Below are positions 29,826 through 42,248 of a DNA stretch of 64,000 nt, piece after piece. The notes beneath the pieces are model-generated. The model was not told the origin of the DNA. It saw only the letters and a program-made list of their open reading frames with translations, and ran no database searches. Position numbers and translations under genes: made by a program. The stretch comes from Mikania micrantha (Eukaryota; Streptophyta; Magnoliopsida; Asterales; Asteraceae): the NCBI GenBank assembly GCA_009363875.1, contig CM018688.1, positions 63,155,001-63,219,000 of the forward strand, written 5' to 3'. Position 1 is the first letter of the stretch, and the number at the start of each line of letters is the position of its first letter.

Positions 29826-32606
29826 TGTCGCACCCCGGCCTTCCCGGCCTGTGCGAGGGGGCGTGACTCGACTGATCTTGCAGGATCGCAGTCTCCAATT
29901 ACACAATTGCGAGACCTACATGTCTGGTTACATACGTACATCCAATAATATGGATAAAACAGTTTAGTAAAATTAGAGCTGCGGAAGTTTAATAATATCA
30001 AACATATTCGATTCATAAACTGCAGAAACGTTGTTAAACAGTTTTCAAAACGAAACAGAGTAACAGTTTGCGGAAGTGATTAAAGATGTTTAATAATAAA
30101 TAACATAACAAATTGATAAATGTTTTCAAAATATCCTAAGACAGTAATGCTAATGCATGGGACTCCATCCTAGCATGCTATCCTCGTGTGCGTACCCTAG
30201 TTACCTCAGAAAACATGCGACTAAAAGCGTCAACACAAGGGTTGGTGAGAGCACAGGTTTTTCATAAGCAGTAAACATCCAATGTTTAAAGTAAGAGTTT
30301 GTGATTTACATATCATTACAATGCAATATCGATTGATAGCTACTCAATGCAGTTATATTATATGCGGGTTCGTACCGAAGCTGACTGTGGTGCCTCCCAC
30401 CATGTCCATCACAAGAAAATGGCAAAGTGTTCGTCAATATTGCACCCATTCAGACCTCCAGTCGGGTTGGCCTCCCAAGCATGATGAGTGGGCCTTGTCA
30501 AACCCAAATAGTACTATTCAAGATTACCACGCTAAGCGCTACGCGCTACTATCAGTCCGTGGAGTATCGCGAGGACTTTTAGTTGTGATGTGGTCCACAC
30601 ATATACATATAGTGATAAAGCATGTCCATATGTAAATAAAATGAGTTCTTGTTCAAAAACAGTTGTAATGCAGTGTTTTCTCCCCCAAAGGTTAGAAAAG
30701 TAAAAAGGGGTCGTGAACATACCTGATAGAGCAGTTCAGGTTTTGAGTGTGTTCGCTATCTGCGAGTGCTAGAAATCCTGCTAATAAGCACCTATAGCCA
30801 TATAGGTGTGACTATGTGTTCTGTGGTGCATTGTATTCCCTACAACTCCAAGTGTGAGTGTGCTCAATAGAGTGTGTGTGTGTTGACATGTGTTGACTCG
30901 ACGAATCGTTGGTGACACGGTTGTTGTGTTTATGTGTCTTAATGCAAATAAGACACCCAAATTGCATCCTATGACTCAACTCATATTGCTTACCCGAAAG
31001 TAAGTTTTGAACATCATAATGTTCTTGTTTCGGGAAACTTTCTATATTTAGAAAGTTTCTATTTTTCAATAGTATAGTTATGAAATCCCATTTCAAAAAA
31101 CAAATCACTCTAGTATGTTTGTAAAAACATATGTAAACACTTGAAATAATTCTTATGTGCATAAAGTACCATTTATGCCATTTTATCCAAATAAAGTTTC
31201 CTAAACTAGCAGGTTCTCGTTTAAAAGCTTGTTTTCACTAATCCAAGTTTCCAATATGCTTAGAAATCATTTTTAAACATATTTCAATGATCACAAATCA
31301 TCAAATCATTCGAAAACATCAAAAGCCCTCTTTTGAATTACAAAAATTTCCATAAATAGTAAGTTTATACAAAATCATGTTTTTGACAAAATCAAATATC
31401 CAAATGTGTTTCTAAACACCTTAATATCCATTTGCCAACATCTAGACATGTCTAACATGTCTAGATCATTACCAATCTATGACTTGCAACATAAAAGTTT
31501 CCTTTTATGGCAAGTTTACCTAAATCATCACCAATCAATCAGTAACTCAACAAAACTCAAATCTAACATTCTTAGACTTTAAAATCAGTAGATCTTACTC
31601 ATTTAATACATCAAATCACCAACAAATTCGTGCATGATGGCCACATGGAGTTGCATGTGTTCAAATACACTTGCATGTGGGTTTTTAACCCTTGCATGTA
31701 CGATCTAGCAACTAATAAGCGTGTAAAACTACCTTAGATGGCAAGATTCGTGCTAGGACAGCTTCTGGAGGTTCTTCAAGTGGCTGAGTTTGGATCTTTT
31801 GTTGTTTGATGGCTTCCAAAACTTCCTCCTTAAGCTCCAATGGCTTCCAACACAAAGGAATAGCTTCCAAAGTGATTTCAGGGGGTTTGGGTGTTGATTA
31901 CAGAGGGTTTTGGTCGATTTGCAGAGAAAAGGTTCGGTGATTTGAGTAGAAACTGAACAAATGAGCTGGGGTTAGTTCTTATGAAAATTTTGATCTGCAT
32001 GGCCTTCGCGTACCGCGAAGGCTTATCAAAAGCTTATCATGTACCGCTAAGGAATTCGGGAGTCCCGACTCCCGGTTTTCTTCGCGTACTGCGAAGCCTT
32101 TCGCTATAGGGTCTTCGCGTACCGCGATGAGTCCATTTTCATGTTTTTCGATTTCGATTATTCGATTTCGCTCGTACTCGATTCTCAAAGTTTAACCTAA
32201 ACATCTAATGCATGTTTAACACATAATCATAACATAGCACATAAGTTTGATTGATCACCAACGTTCGTGAGACTCGTGTGTGTGTTTCGATAATTCCTCG
32301 AATTATCTTTGATAGTTTGCGTTCGTCACTACAAACCATTTGCATGCTTGATTAACCATAATCAACATGTATTGCACAATCCAATAATTCCCCGAATTAT
32401 TGTTTTGCGTTAGTGTTGTGTTTGCCACGCTTAGTTTTCCAAAACCAATGTGCATTGTAGAATTCAATAGTTCCTCGAACTAACGTTTCGCAGTTGTGTG
32501 TGTTTGGCTCATCTATCAAACATAATTAAATGAAATGCAAAAAGTATGAATGTGAAATGAAAAGGTTATAAGAGTCGCAATTTACCTGAAATTGCCGGGT
32601 GTCACA
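29826..32606 (-). repeat. 5' LTR of C
   Basis: 2781 bases, ending on the right with GGGTGTCACA. Contains dyads at 32003-32130 and the same donor and acceptor-like blocks as the other copy. Its U3 start (about 32420-32606) is not shared with the 3' LTR. Confidence 0.9.
32003..32130 (-). promoter_or_regulatory. Dyad array in U3 of the C 5' LTR
   Basis: The leading 19-base dyad (32003-32021) is unchanged from the other LTR, while weaker units have mutated (for example CGCGTACTGCGAAG near 32083). Retention of the best unit in a decayed element is notable, although chance cannot be excluded. Confidence 0.6.
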
Positions 32607-32611
32607 AGAAC
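32607..32611. other. Target site duplication of C, right
   Basis: AGAAC, matching 17861-17865. Confidence 0.93.
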
Positions 32612-33110
32612 GTAGTCACAAAAAGAGTTACGCAGACAAACGGCGAAAGCCTTTGGAATTCCAAGTAGGTGACTGAGTCATGTTGAAAGTGTCCCCATGG
32701 AAAGGTGTGGTTTGTTTTGGGGCTAAAGGAAAGTTAGTACCGACGTATGTCGGACCATTCTAAATAACACAACGGATTGGTCCTATGGCATACAGACTCA
32801 GACTTCCTGATGAACTCAACGGGGTACACGCTGTGTTTCATGTATCCAATATCAAGAAATATCTTGCTGTCAAATCACTAGTCTTACCATTAGAATAGAT
32901 ACAAGTTGATGAACAACTACACTTCATTGAAGAACCTGTAAAGATTATGGATCGTGAAGTCAAGAGACTGAAACGAAGACGTATTCCTATCGTGAAGGTT
33001 CGTTGGAACTCCAAGTGTGGACCAGAATTTACCCTGGGAGCGTGAGGATCACCTGAAGACAAAGTACCCCTATTTGTTTACAGAAGAAGTAGTACCCGAA
33101 AATGATGCTA
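32612..33110 (+). pseudogene. B integrase C-terminal domain and chromodomain-like tail
   Basis: Continues B after element C: KKSYADKRRKPLEFQ near 32625, VSPWKG near 32690, VGPF near 32750, VFHVSNIKKYL near 32835, and a chromodomain-like IVKVRWNSK near 32990. There are stops near 32674, 32761 and 32896 and a one-base insertion near 33030. Its residue order matches the A and C tails. Confidence 0.88.
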
Positions 33111-33134
33111 AAATTTCGGGACGGAATTTCTTTG

Positions 33135-33146
33135 ACAAGGGGAGAT
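33135..33146 (+). other. Polypurine tract of B
   Basis: ACAAGGGGAGAT directly precedes the LTR start TGTGATAACA. Confidence 0.85.
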
Positions 33147-33810
33147 TGTGATAACAAGTACCAGATTGTCCGAAAATCTGTACGGTATGTGTACTTTCAC
33201 TATTTATATGTGTAAATACTATGCGTTAAACAGTATGTGATAACAATTCATTGAAAACAAGCAACAGTTGTATGTATTTCAATGAAAATTGAAATATAGA
33301 AATACAACACATGTGAAATAACAACGATGAAAACAAATGACAAAAACATATCAGTTTTGATCTGATGTCCACAAATAACAGGAATCAGATAGCCGACAAT
33401 TTCATGAGAAAACAGTGTGAAATCATTCATAACAACGCGTAAACAGTTAAGTTAAGTTGAGTCCGCCAGTGAGAACGTTCAATACAAAACAACAATTTAA
33501 TATCGTTTATGAATAATAAACTGACAATGCGTTTGCGTGTGTGACAATTCACACAAACATATCTACGGGTTTAATATTCTAAACGATGTCTAAAAAATAG
33601 AAAACAAAATCAGAAAGTAAAGCCATCTTCGTGTTCGTTCTGGTGACGATTCGAACGAATACGCGCGAAGGTGAAACGATCTGACAAAACGGTAATAATA
33701 AACGTTTTCAAAACAACAGAATGAGAAAAAGAAATATAAAAATATTTACTAGGAATAACCACCTTAAAAAGGTATAAATAAAACTATTCTTTTAAACTAC
33801 GAAAAAAAAG

Positions 33811-33833
33811 CGTTACGTTTCGTAAACGTAACG
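33811..33833 (+). promoter_or_regulatory. Perfect 10-base dyad with 3-base spacer in U3 of B
   Basis: CGTTACGTTT and its complement AAACGTAACG flank CGT. The arm sequence differs from the A/C/G dyads but the arm-3-arm design and the position about 100-150 bases before a CT-rich leader are the same. Confidence 0.55.
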
Positions 33834-33926
33834 TAAACGTAAAACCGAACGAAATAAACGAAACCAAAATGAAACCAGGCATAATAACCTTAAAACCCTT
33901 AATTTTCTCATTTATTACACTAACCT

Positions 33927-33963
33927 ACACACACACACACACACTCTCTCTCTCTCTCTCTCT
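33927..33963 (+). repeat. CA/CT microsatellite in B U3
   Basis: A run of CA units changes to a run of CT units, then a pyrimidine-rich stretch. In plant promoters such Y-rich patches often lie near start sites. The D LTR has a similar but interrupted CT tract near 23033. Confidence 0.8.
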
Positions 33964-34324
33964 AACTCCCGTCTTTCTCTCCCTCTAAAAACCCACCTAA
34001 GATTCAGACCCAAAATCTTGATTTCTCAACCAAATTTGAAAACTTGGTGTCAAATTGAGGCTTACAACATCTAGAATCCGAAAGTACAACAAATCGAGCC
34101 CAAGAACAGCCAAATCGGAGGTAAATTGAGCTCAAAAATTCAGTTCTTAGGGTTTTCTCCAAACCTGACAAAAACAGCGGCTTTAGCCGGTTTTAAACAC
34201 CCCCTTTTCGACTCATACACCTTCTAAACAAGTTTTCACACATATACCCACTCAAAACGACCATTTATTCGACTAAAACTCGAAATCGCGGTCTGCCATG
34301 GTTGAAACCCGTTTCGGTCGGATG

Positions 34325-34555
34325 GCTCGTAAGAATGAGCCACTCATTCGTATGAATACTCATTCGCTTCACTCATTCGTATGAATACTCATTAGCATGA
34401 GTAATTCATCCGAATACTCATTTGCGACTCATTCGTATGAATACTCATTAGCATGAGTCATTCGTGTGAATGGTCATTAGCATGACTCATTCGTATGAAT
34501 GGCCATTAGCATGAGTCATGCTTATGAATATCACAAGAATGAGTCATTTGCATGA
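34325..34555 (+). repeat. CATTCG minisatellite in the B 3' LTR
   Basis: Counterpart of 733-1045, about 80 bases shorter, with the same hairpin-prone words. Confidence 0.85.
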
Positions 34556-34710
34556 ACTTACTTAACAACTCAAATTTTAAATATAACAATCAAATAAGGG
34601 ATCATAGCTCAAATAACATTTAATCAAACACATGATTGTGAATACAACACCAGTACGATAACAGTGAGCACGTGCATTTCTTGATTCCAAGTCAACCACT
34701 ACAGCAACAA

Positions 34711-34759
34711 GGTGAGTTCATATGCCCCTTTTCTAATCTGTTGATTTTAAATGAGGGGC
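34711..34759 (+). promoter_or_regulatory. Donor-like site plus GCCCC/GGGGC stem, B 3' LTR
   Basis: GGTGAGTTCATATG is followed by GCCCC at 34724 and GGGGC at 34755-34759. The partner CTTATGATCTCACC at 36372-36385 keeps 12 of 14 complementary positions. Confidence 0.45.
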
Positions 34760-36856
34760 AAAGAAGCATGTTAACTCTTTTAAATTAATAAAAGTGTTAG
34801 TACATTATTTCAAATAGCATGGGATTTAGATAATAAAGATTATATCTTTATTATCACACTTTTATCAGATCAATGTGTATGCTTGTGTGTGCAATAACAA
34901 CAACGATAAATCAAGGATGTTTCATGATAACCTAACTTCATGAAATCATCAAAACATTTAAATAACATAAGTGAAATTAAGATATGATCTTCTAACACTT
35001 GCCATTAATACTAAGATAAAAATTACATAAGAATGAGATAACATTGAGACAATTACAAGAGATAACAAGAATGATATTCATGTTAACATAATTTCACGAT
35101 GATATCATTCACCACATTTACTAACATCGTGTACGAAGACTAGTTCTTATGACACTTTGTTAAAGCATTGAGATAACATTATTCCAGAACCGAATGGAGT
35201 GTAGATATGGTATTGTAGTGGTTTAACTAACGTTCATCATGAATCTGGTCAATGAATCTACATCTATTCAATGGGTTTACTGTCACTTCCAATTTGGAGT
35301 GAGAAACAGTAAACTCATTCAACTGAGAACACATGACAATGAGACATTGACAATGAGAACACATAACAATAATTTGATTACTAATTAAGCTTGATTGCTT
35401 TATATCACTGTATTCATGTGTCCATGTATTCAAGTTCAGTCGTAAGTCCCTTTCTAAATCGTTTACCATCGATTTAGTAGAGAATAAACCGACGATAGCA
35501 TAGTGGTACCATAGATTTGAAAAACCTCCGACGAGTGAGGTCAATGCGTTATGCGTAACAATAAGACTTTTGGCCGGTAACGTATGATCGGTGACAGGGC
35601 TGCATCAGTCAGGTTTGGTAAACAACCACATGGGTGATATTAATCTTCAGACACTGATTGTAATTGTACCCTTCGTTTCTGTTGACCGTTTCATTGTGAA
35701 GTCACGGATTCATTGATTTTAACTCATGTCATGTTACTGGGACAGATTCATTGTGAAGTCATGGATTCTATGAGACTACAAATGTATAGGGGTAAATTGG
35801 AGGCATTATGGTCTGATTACTTGAAGGCCACAATGGGTCCCATTTATGCTCTATACATTCAACATGTAAATACTACAAATGGGTTAACTGTCACTTCTAA
35901 TCTTAGAAGTGAATTACAGTACCTCTACAATAGAGAGAACATTAAAAAGGATAAGATTTAATAAAATCTATATCTTTCAAACATCAGGGGTGATCATAAC
36001 TTCGGTCATGGTAATATATACCCTTCAATAATCTATTATCCTATACTTATATCAATGGGAAACGAAATCATATCACTTGGGAATATCAGGTTGGATATCT
36101 ATCGAGATCGATTTCATGCGAGACGGAAATGGGTATCCATAGTTTCAATACAGGTGGCATTGAGTTCAGTTAAGTGTGTGGTGGACTGGCGGCTTCATAC
36201 ATGATATGTATGCCATATATATAAGCATGCTTAATTTGAACGACATACTATCTGTAGGTGGAACTATGGAGAAGATATTGCTGTGAGAAAAGACAAAACA
36301 AATTCAATAAGACTTGTGTGTGACACTATGGATTGTGAATGACAATATACAAATGTTTTCAATTACTAAATCTTATGATCTCACCAACCTAGTGTTGACT
36401 TGTTTTAAATGCATGTTTTCTCAGATGACGAACATGTTTAGGTCACGAGAATTCAGGATGCTTTAGCTAGTGGACTTATATAGAAGACATAGCTTCTTTT
36501 GTGTGCATAACTTTTGATGACATATTTTGTGAATCAATTTTGTAAATGTGGTGCAGATACAAAATAGCTACTTTATGATTCTTTTGGGTTGATTTAACTT
36601 TGTTAAATTATGACCATGAAAATGTAATTTAACTTTGTAATTCTATGTCAATGTCATTCAGCATTTCTCATTATATATCATGTGCATTGTAAAGAATATG
36701 ATCATTTCGATTATCACAACGATATTGCACCCCGGCAACCTTCCGCTATACGGGAAAGTCGATCCAGCCCGCCGGCTCGGGGTGTGACATGTGGGTTGCC
36801 TCCTAAAAGCGCTTGGTTAATTATTAACAAGTCTTCAGCCAGACTCGGACCCACAA

Positions 36857-38018
36857 TCACTTAGTCGGTGGGTCGAGATAGACATCCTCGACCACTTTCT
36901 TCTCAAACAGACCACTAATGTAGTGCTTCAACCGATTCCCGTTTACCTTAAACGAAGCCCCATCCTTGTCTTTAATCTCGACTGTGCCATACGGGAAAAC
37001 TTCCTTCACCTTATACGGTCCAGACCATCGGGATTTCAACTTACCCAGGAACAATCTCAGTCGTGAGTTGTATAAAAACACCGCATCCCCACATTTAAAG
37101 TCTTTATCACCCCTCAACTTCCTATCGTGCAACGCCTTCGTGTGTGCCTTGTAGTCTTGAGAATGCTCGTATGCATGATCGCGCAACTCCTCCCACTCGT
37201 GCAACTGATGAAACCTCAAATCTTTCGCAGTAGCCATGTCCATGTTCATCGTCTTTAGTGCCCAATATGCTCTATGCTCCATCTGAAACGGTGTGGAACC
37301 GGTCGATGTCTTATATGCAGTGTGAAAAGCCCACCGTGCGTCATTTAACTAATCTGCCCAGTCTAGCCTATTCCAACTCACTTCTCCAAAATACGCTTGA
37401 TACCCCGATTACTAACTTCAACCTGCCTACTCGTTTGCGGATGATAAGTCGTATCTAAGCGATGGGTCACCCCAAATCACTGCAAGGCTTTCTTCATCTG
37501 CGTATTTCAGAAGTGGGTGCCCCTATCGCTAATCAAGGCTTTAGGGGTACCAAAATGTGTAAATAACTTCTTTAGAAATCTCACTACCACCCGGGCAACA
37601 TTCATAGGCAAGGTTGGGCCTCTACCCACCTAGATACATAGTCAACAGCAACCAGGATGTAACGGTTCCCTCGCGACATCGGGAACGGTCCCATGAAATC
37701 AATACCCCATAAGTCAAAAATCTCACAAACCTGAATGGATGTCTGTGGCATCTCATTACGGGATGAGATGTTGCCAACTCTTTGACAACTATCAAAACTC
37801 TTCACAAACACATGTGCATCTTTATATATGGTCGGCCAGAAGAACCCAGAGTCAAAAACCTTCTTCGCCGTCAGTGCCGCTCCATGATGTCCTCCGGTCG
37901 ATCCCTCGTGGCAATGCTTCAGTATGTCAGCTAATTCAGCTCCATGCACACAACGTCGAATCACCTGATCCGTTCCAACTCTAAACAAGTATGGATCATC
38001 CCACAAGTAGTGCTTCAC
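36857..38018 (-). pseudogene. H integrase remnant
   Basis: Reading leftward from 38018: an HHCC finger region (HCHEGSTGGHHG near 37915, CQRV near 37785), the core start IDFMGPFP near 37695, then a stop near 37602. The middle of the core (37283-37601) is readable only in broken frames, including a TSRTG-like and an HPQTSGQ-like stretch near 37440. The C-terminal part (36857-37282) is open and carries GDAVFLYNSRLRLFLGKL and a GPY motif. Frame breaks prevent a full product. Confidence 0.85.
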
Positions 38019-38270
38019 ATCAGCAAATAACTTCTTCTTTTGCTGGTGAGCAACCCTTTTAGTAACACACCATCAGCCAGATAGTTTGCAAAGTCAGCAA
38101 ACCATGGCAACCTTTGCTGCTCGGCCTTTACTACCATCAAGAATTCATGAGGAAAGGTATCCCTAATGGCCATATCCCGCATCTCCTCTCTTGGGATTCT
38201 CAAGTCTCGACAAATGATCAGCGACCACATTTTTTATGCCCTTCTTGTCCCGTATCTCAATATCAAACTC

Positions 38271-38690
38271 CTAAAGCAACAGAATCCATTGAATCAAATG
38301 CGGTTTCGCATCTTTCTTGTTGAAAAAGTACGTCAATGCCGCGTGATCGAAATACACGATTGTCTTGGAAAGAACAAGGTAAGATCTGAATTTATCGAAT
38401 GCAAAGACCACCTCAAGGAGCTCTTTCTTAGTGGTCGTGTAATGCTCATGTACATCATTCAAGTTCTTACTCGCATAGTAGATGGGGTGTAAGTTCTTGT
38501 CTCTTTGCTGCCCTGATACCGCCCCAACTGTGAAGTCGCTCGCGTCACACATAAGCTCAAAAGGCGAGCTCCAATCGGGGGCAATCAGGATCGGAGCATT
38601 AACTAACTTCTCCTTCTGTAGCTCAAACACCCTCAAGTACTCCTCAAAAAACACAAATGAGGCATCCTTCCCCAAAAGCTGAGTCATTGG
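38271..38690 (-). pseudogene. H RNase H remnant
   Basis: Shows FELMCDASDFTVGAV (first Asp near 38545), the TTKKELLEVVFAF segment with Glu near 38415 and VYFDHAAL with Asp near 38345. The linker to integrase (38019-38270) is in another frame and carries remnants of the RNase H tail. Flanking stops separate it from RT. Confidence 0.85.
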
Positions 38691-38753
38691 CCTAGAGATC
38701 TTAGAAAATCTTTAATTAACCGCCGGTAGAAGCCGGTGTGGCCTAAAAAGCTT

Positions 38754-39572
38754 CTAATGGATTTCACATTGGTGGATGGTGGAAGCTTGCTGATGGTCTC
38801 TATGTTTAGCCTTATCAACCTCTATCCCAGCACGTGAAATCTTGTGCCCTAAAATTATCCCCTCTTTTACCATAAAATGGCATTTCTCCCAATTCAGCAT
38901 CAAATTCGCCACAACAAAACGTGCCAGCATCCTATCCAAGTTCCTTAGGCAGTGATCAAAGGAACTACCGAACACAGAAAAATCATCCATGAACACCTCC
39001 ATGGAGTCCTCAATCGTATCATGAAATATCGCCACCAAGCATCGCTGAAAAGTTGCTGGAGTGTTACACAACCCAAATGGCATGAGAGGATACGCAAAAG
39101 TGCCATAAGGGCGTGTAAATGTGGTCTTTTCATGATCCTCTGCAGAAATGGGGATCTGAAAGTAACCAGAAAATCCATCAAGGAAACAGTAGAACTGTTG
39201 CCCTAACAAGCGCTCCAACATATGATCAATAAAGGGTATGGGAAAGTGATATTTCCTTGTGGCATCATTCAACTTCCCGTAGTCAATACAGACTCTCCAA
39301 CTTATGATTGTCCGCGTCGAAATCAACTCATTCCTCTCATTAGTCACCACAGTCATCCCCCCTTTCTTGAGGACAACCTGAACTGGACTGACCCATGCGG
39401 AGTCTAAGATCGGGAAAATCAAACCGGCATCTAACAACTTAAGTACCTCTTTCTTAACAACCTTCTGCATGTTCGGGTTTAGTCTCCTCTGGCTTTGCAC
39501 GACAGGCTTAAATTCATCCTCCATAAGAATCCTATGCGTGCAAAAGGAAGGGTTAATACCCTTAATGTCCAT
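38754..39572 (-). pseudogene. H reverse transcriptase (longest open piece of H)
   Basis: A 272-residue open stretch: RILMEDEFKPVVQ at the start, VCIDYGKLND near 39280, FLDGFSGYFQIP near 39180, MPFGLCNTPATFQ near 39060, the catalytic box VFMDDFSVFG near 38985 and LGHKIS near 38835. FMDDF is typical of Athila-like RT. It is cut from RNase H by a frame change near 38755. Confidence 0.9.
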
Positions 39573-40522
39573 CAGCTTGCTGTTTATGCGCCTTCAACAC
39601 CTCAATCAACCTCTTCTTCTCCTCCTCCGTCAATTTTGCAGCAATAATGACTGGTAATTGGGAATCCCCGTCCAAAAATGCATACTCAAGATGAAAAGGC
39701 AGTTCTTTAAGCTCTAAGGACGAGGGTGCCTCGACAGGTGTCTTATCAGCTGGCTTTGCTCTGTCTAAAACCTCACACACCTCTTGAGAGGTCGGGATCC
39801 CATCAATCGAAACATCCGGATGTTGCTCACTTGAATGAACAGACATCCCTACCTCATTATCCTTAACAATCTCAAGATCACCTATCCTAATCTTGCTCAA
39901 GCAACGATTCATATGTGACATGACTGTGTCAATGAAGTACAAGGTATCGTCTTGGCTCTCAATGTGCTGCAAACATCTACGAATCTCAAAAGTCACTGTC
40001 TCTTCTGCAACTCGAAGAGTAAGCTTACCATCACAGACATCAATCAATGCCTTAACGGTAGCTAAGAATGGACGGCATAAGATCAGTGGAACTTTCTCAT
40101 CCTCCTCCATGTCTAGAATCACAAAATCCATAGGGAAGACAAACGTATCTATCTTAACAAGAAAATTCTCTACAATGCCCTGGGATACTTGACTGATCTG
40201 TCAGCCAGCTGGATGCTCATGCAGGTGGGTTCAGGCTCGCCTAAGTCTAATTTAGCAAAAATTGAATAAGGCATCAAATTTATGCTCGCCCTAAGGTCCG
40301 CTAACGCATAGCTAACAGATGAGCTGCCAACGTGCACGTGATAGTGAAACTAACCGGATCAGTCCTTTTCTGTGGCAACTTGTTCTGAACAAATGCAGAA
40401 CATTTCTCACTAAGGGTAACAGTTGACAACTCTTCTATCTTCCTCTTGTTTGTCAACAAATCCTTCAGAAACTTCGCATACTTAGGCATATGCTGAAGTG
40501 CCTCAACAAATGAGAAATTCAC
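39562..40522 (-). pseudogene. H protease region
   Basis: Reads the conserved pre-protease block (MPKYAKFLKDLL, VQNKLPQK) at 40522-40360. The protease active site is near 40290-40300 and appears as DLRA instead of DLGA, a loss of the catalytic-loop Gly. The C-terminal LCRPFLATVKALIDV block is near 40090-40040. A frame break occurs near 40200. The change in the active site would disable the enzyme. Confidence 0.8.
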
Positions 40523-42248
40523 CTTGAGCTGCTTGAACGACTCAAGAAATCTCCCATATTACTTTTCTTATTTCTGTTGAAGGACTCCCGCAGGGTATGG
40601 TATCCTAGAGTGGTCAAACTCTGGATCCTTCTTCTTCTCGGAAGTCTTCTCAGGTTGTGTTGTACTTGCTGGGACTAGCCTAGTGGGTTGTACCTCTCCT
40701 GGAGCCTCCATCTCTATCTCCTCATCCATTACTTACTCATCCTCAATCGATTCAACATCTAGTTTCTCCGTTCATGTAGTCCTTCCACTCCTCGTAGTGA
40801 TTGCCTTAGCATACCCTCTCATGTTCTGTTCTGTTTTACTAGGTAGAGAACCTAACTGTCTCTCTCCTAACTGACTAGAAATCTGACTTACTTTCCTCAA
40901 CTGTCTCTCTCCCAAATGACTAGCAATCTGATTTACTTGCCTCTCAAGATTCTGCAATGTTGCCCCTTGACTTTTAATCATAGTGTCATGCTCCTTGTGT
41001 TGAGCCTTACACTCAGTAATCAATTGAGTCAACAGCTAGGCCTTTTGTTGCATCATCTCCTCCAAGGTGGACTTCTTCTCCCCATAACCATCACTACTCT
41101 GAACTGGTTCTCTAAAAAGATTCTGCATCGGAGATCTAGAGTTAAACCCAGGTTAGTTACCAATCTTCCAGGTGAAACCTGGTTGGTTCCTACCTCCCGA
41201 GTTATAGGAATTGCCAAAGGCATTTCCAAGTCCTCGGTTAGGATTTCCTACACAGTCAACACGCTCCTGAGATTCATCTGTAATCTGAGGGCACTGAATG
41301 GTTTCATGTCCTCCCCTACACACCTCACACCTTGAATTATTCTTCATTTGCTTGTCTTTGACTAGTTTGGTCAATGCTTCAAATCGGCGGTGAAAGTAGT
41401 GTTCGAATTGACATGTAAGACTCTAGTTTTCTAGGTGGTAGTTGATTTACTCCTCGTGGGATATTGATAGCTACTCGTATCCATGTTCTCAAACAACTTC
41501 AGGCCTTCATAGGGGGTCATATTAGTAAGCAAGTTACCCCTAGCAATGGAATCAAGTGTATGCCTTGTAGCAAAAGTAACTCGATTATAAAAGTTTTCAA
41601 CCAATGCCCAATCCTCAAGCCCATGATGTGGACACATATTCAACATCTCCTTAAATCTTTCCCAAGTAGCAAAGAAACTCTCTCCCTCCTCCTGCTGAAA
41701 TGAGTGAATCAGACACATAAGTCGTGCAGTTTTGGCAGGTGGGAAATACTTGGTTAGAAACAGCTCCTGCATCTCATCCCAAGTAGTGATCGATCCTGAT
41801 GGAAGGGACTCAAGCCAAGTGATGGCTTTGTCCCCAAGAGAAAAAGGGAAAAGTCGTAAAAAGACTACATCATCAGAAACACCTTCGATCTTAAAGGTGT
41901 CACACGTACGAAGGAACTAACCCAGATAAGCATTGGGGTCCTCCTCGGGCAGTCCATGGAATTTAGATGAGTGAATGATCAAATTGATGATTTGAGTAGG
42001 ATATTCCAGTTGTCCTCGACGACAACTGGTCGAGTGATAGAAGAACGGGTGCCAGCAGCAGTCAGCTTGGCATAATCAGCAACGGTCCTCCTAGCAGGTG
42101 CAACCATCTCTCCTCTAGCACTGTTGTGTGTGCAGTGAAAAAGAAGGTGAGATCGTAACCTGGAGTGAAACTCACTAAAGCTCAGCAAAATTAGCGTACT
42201 CTGGTGACTCCGTTCGTATACTGCGGTGCCTGCACTGTAACAATACAA
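40523..42248 (-). pseudogene. H gag remnant
   Basis: Gag is broken into pieces. The N-terminal part lies at 42248-41979 and the capsid-like core at 41772-41431 (FLTKYFPPAKTARL, FATWERFKEML). A single knuckle-like CEVCRGGHETIQCP lies near 41300-41345. A coiled or polar tail spans 41032-40772 (QNLERQVNQIASHL), with a near-duplicate QLGERQL word. Frame breaks and stops separate all pieces. Confidence 0.8.

Larger units (their letters stand above)
17866..32606 (-). mobile_element. Element C: decayed Tekay/Del-type chromovirus, split by solo LTR D
   Basis: Minus-strand element with LTRs of 2664 and 2781 bases, a Met-type primer site, broken gag-pol in domain order, a polypurine tract and TSD AGAAC. 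It is nested in the B integrase. D is inserted in its RNase H region. LTR sequences differ at scattered bases and have different U3 starts. No extra ORF like that of A is present: only about 280 bases separate the primer site from gag. Confidence 0.92.
431..36789 (+). mobile_element. Element B: old Ty3/gypsy chromovirus (Tekay/Del type), carrier of nested A and C
   Basis: The order is truncated 5' LTR, Met-type primer site, gag, protease, RT, RNase H, integrase, chromodomain-like tail, polypurine tract, complete 3' LTR, all on the plus strand. Element A interrupts the RNase H coding part at 6071 and element C interrupts integrase at 17866. Removing both leaves one continuous but frame-broken polyprotein order. 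The 5' LTR lacks the part equivalent to 33147-34035, so the left target duplication is gone. The right flank is TGTGG inside Athila-type DNA. The two LTRs differ by many substitutions and small indels, so B is far older than A. Clade assignment rests on the integrase C-terminal region and its gag/RT motifs. Confidence 0.85.
33147..36789 (+). repeat. 3' LTR of B, complete
   Basis: 3643 bases, TGTGATAACA to GGGTGTGACA. In order: a U3 dyad at 33811-33833, a CA/CT tract (33927-33963), a CT-rich leader, the CATTCG minisatellite (34325-34555), a donor-like site with GCCCC/GGGGC stem (34711-34759), a TATA-like block (36209-36229) and acceptor-like block (36372-36430), and a GC-rich end. Short ORFs within it are not coding in appearance. 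Confidence 0.92.

Noticed and set aside
36790..36856. Envelope-like ORF of an Athila element
   Set aside because: Only 67 bases separate integrase from the B insertion. No ORF with signal or membrane segments is visible.
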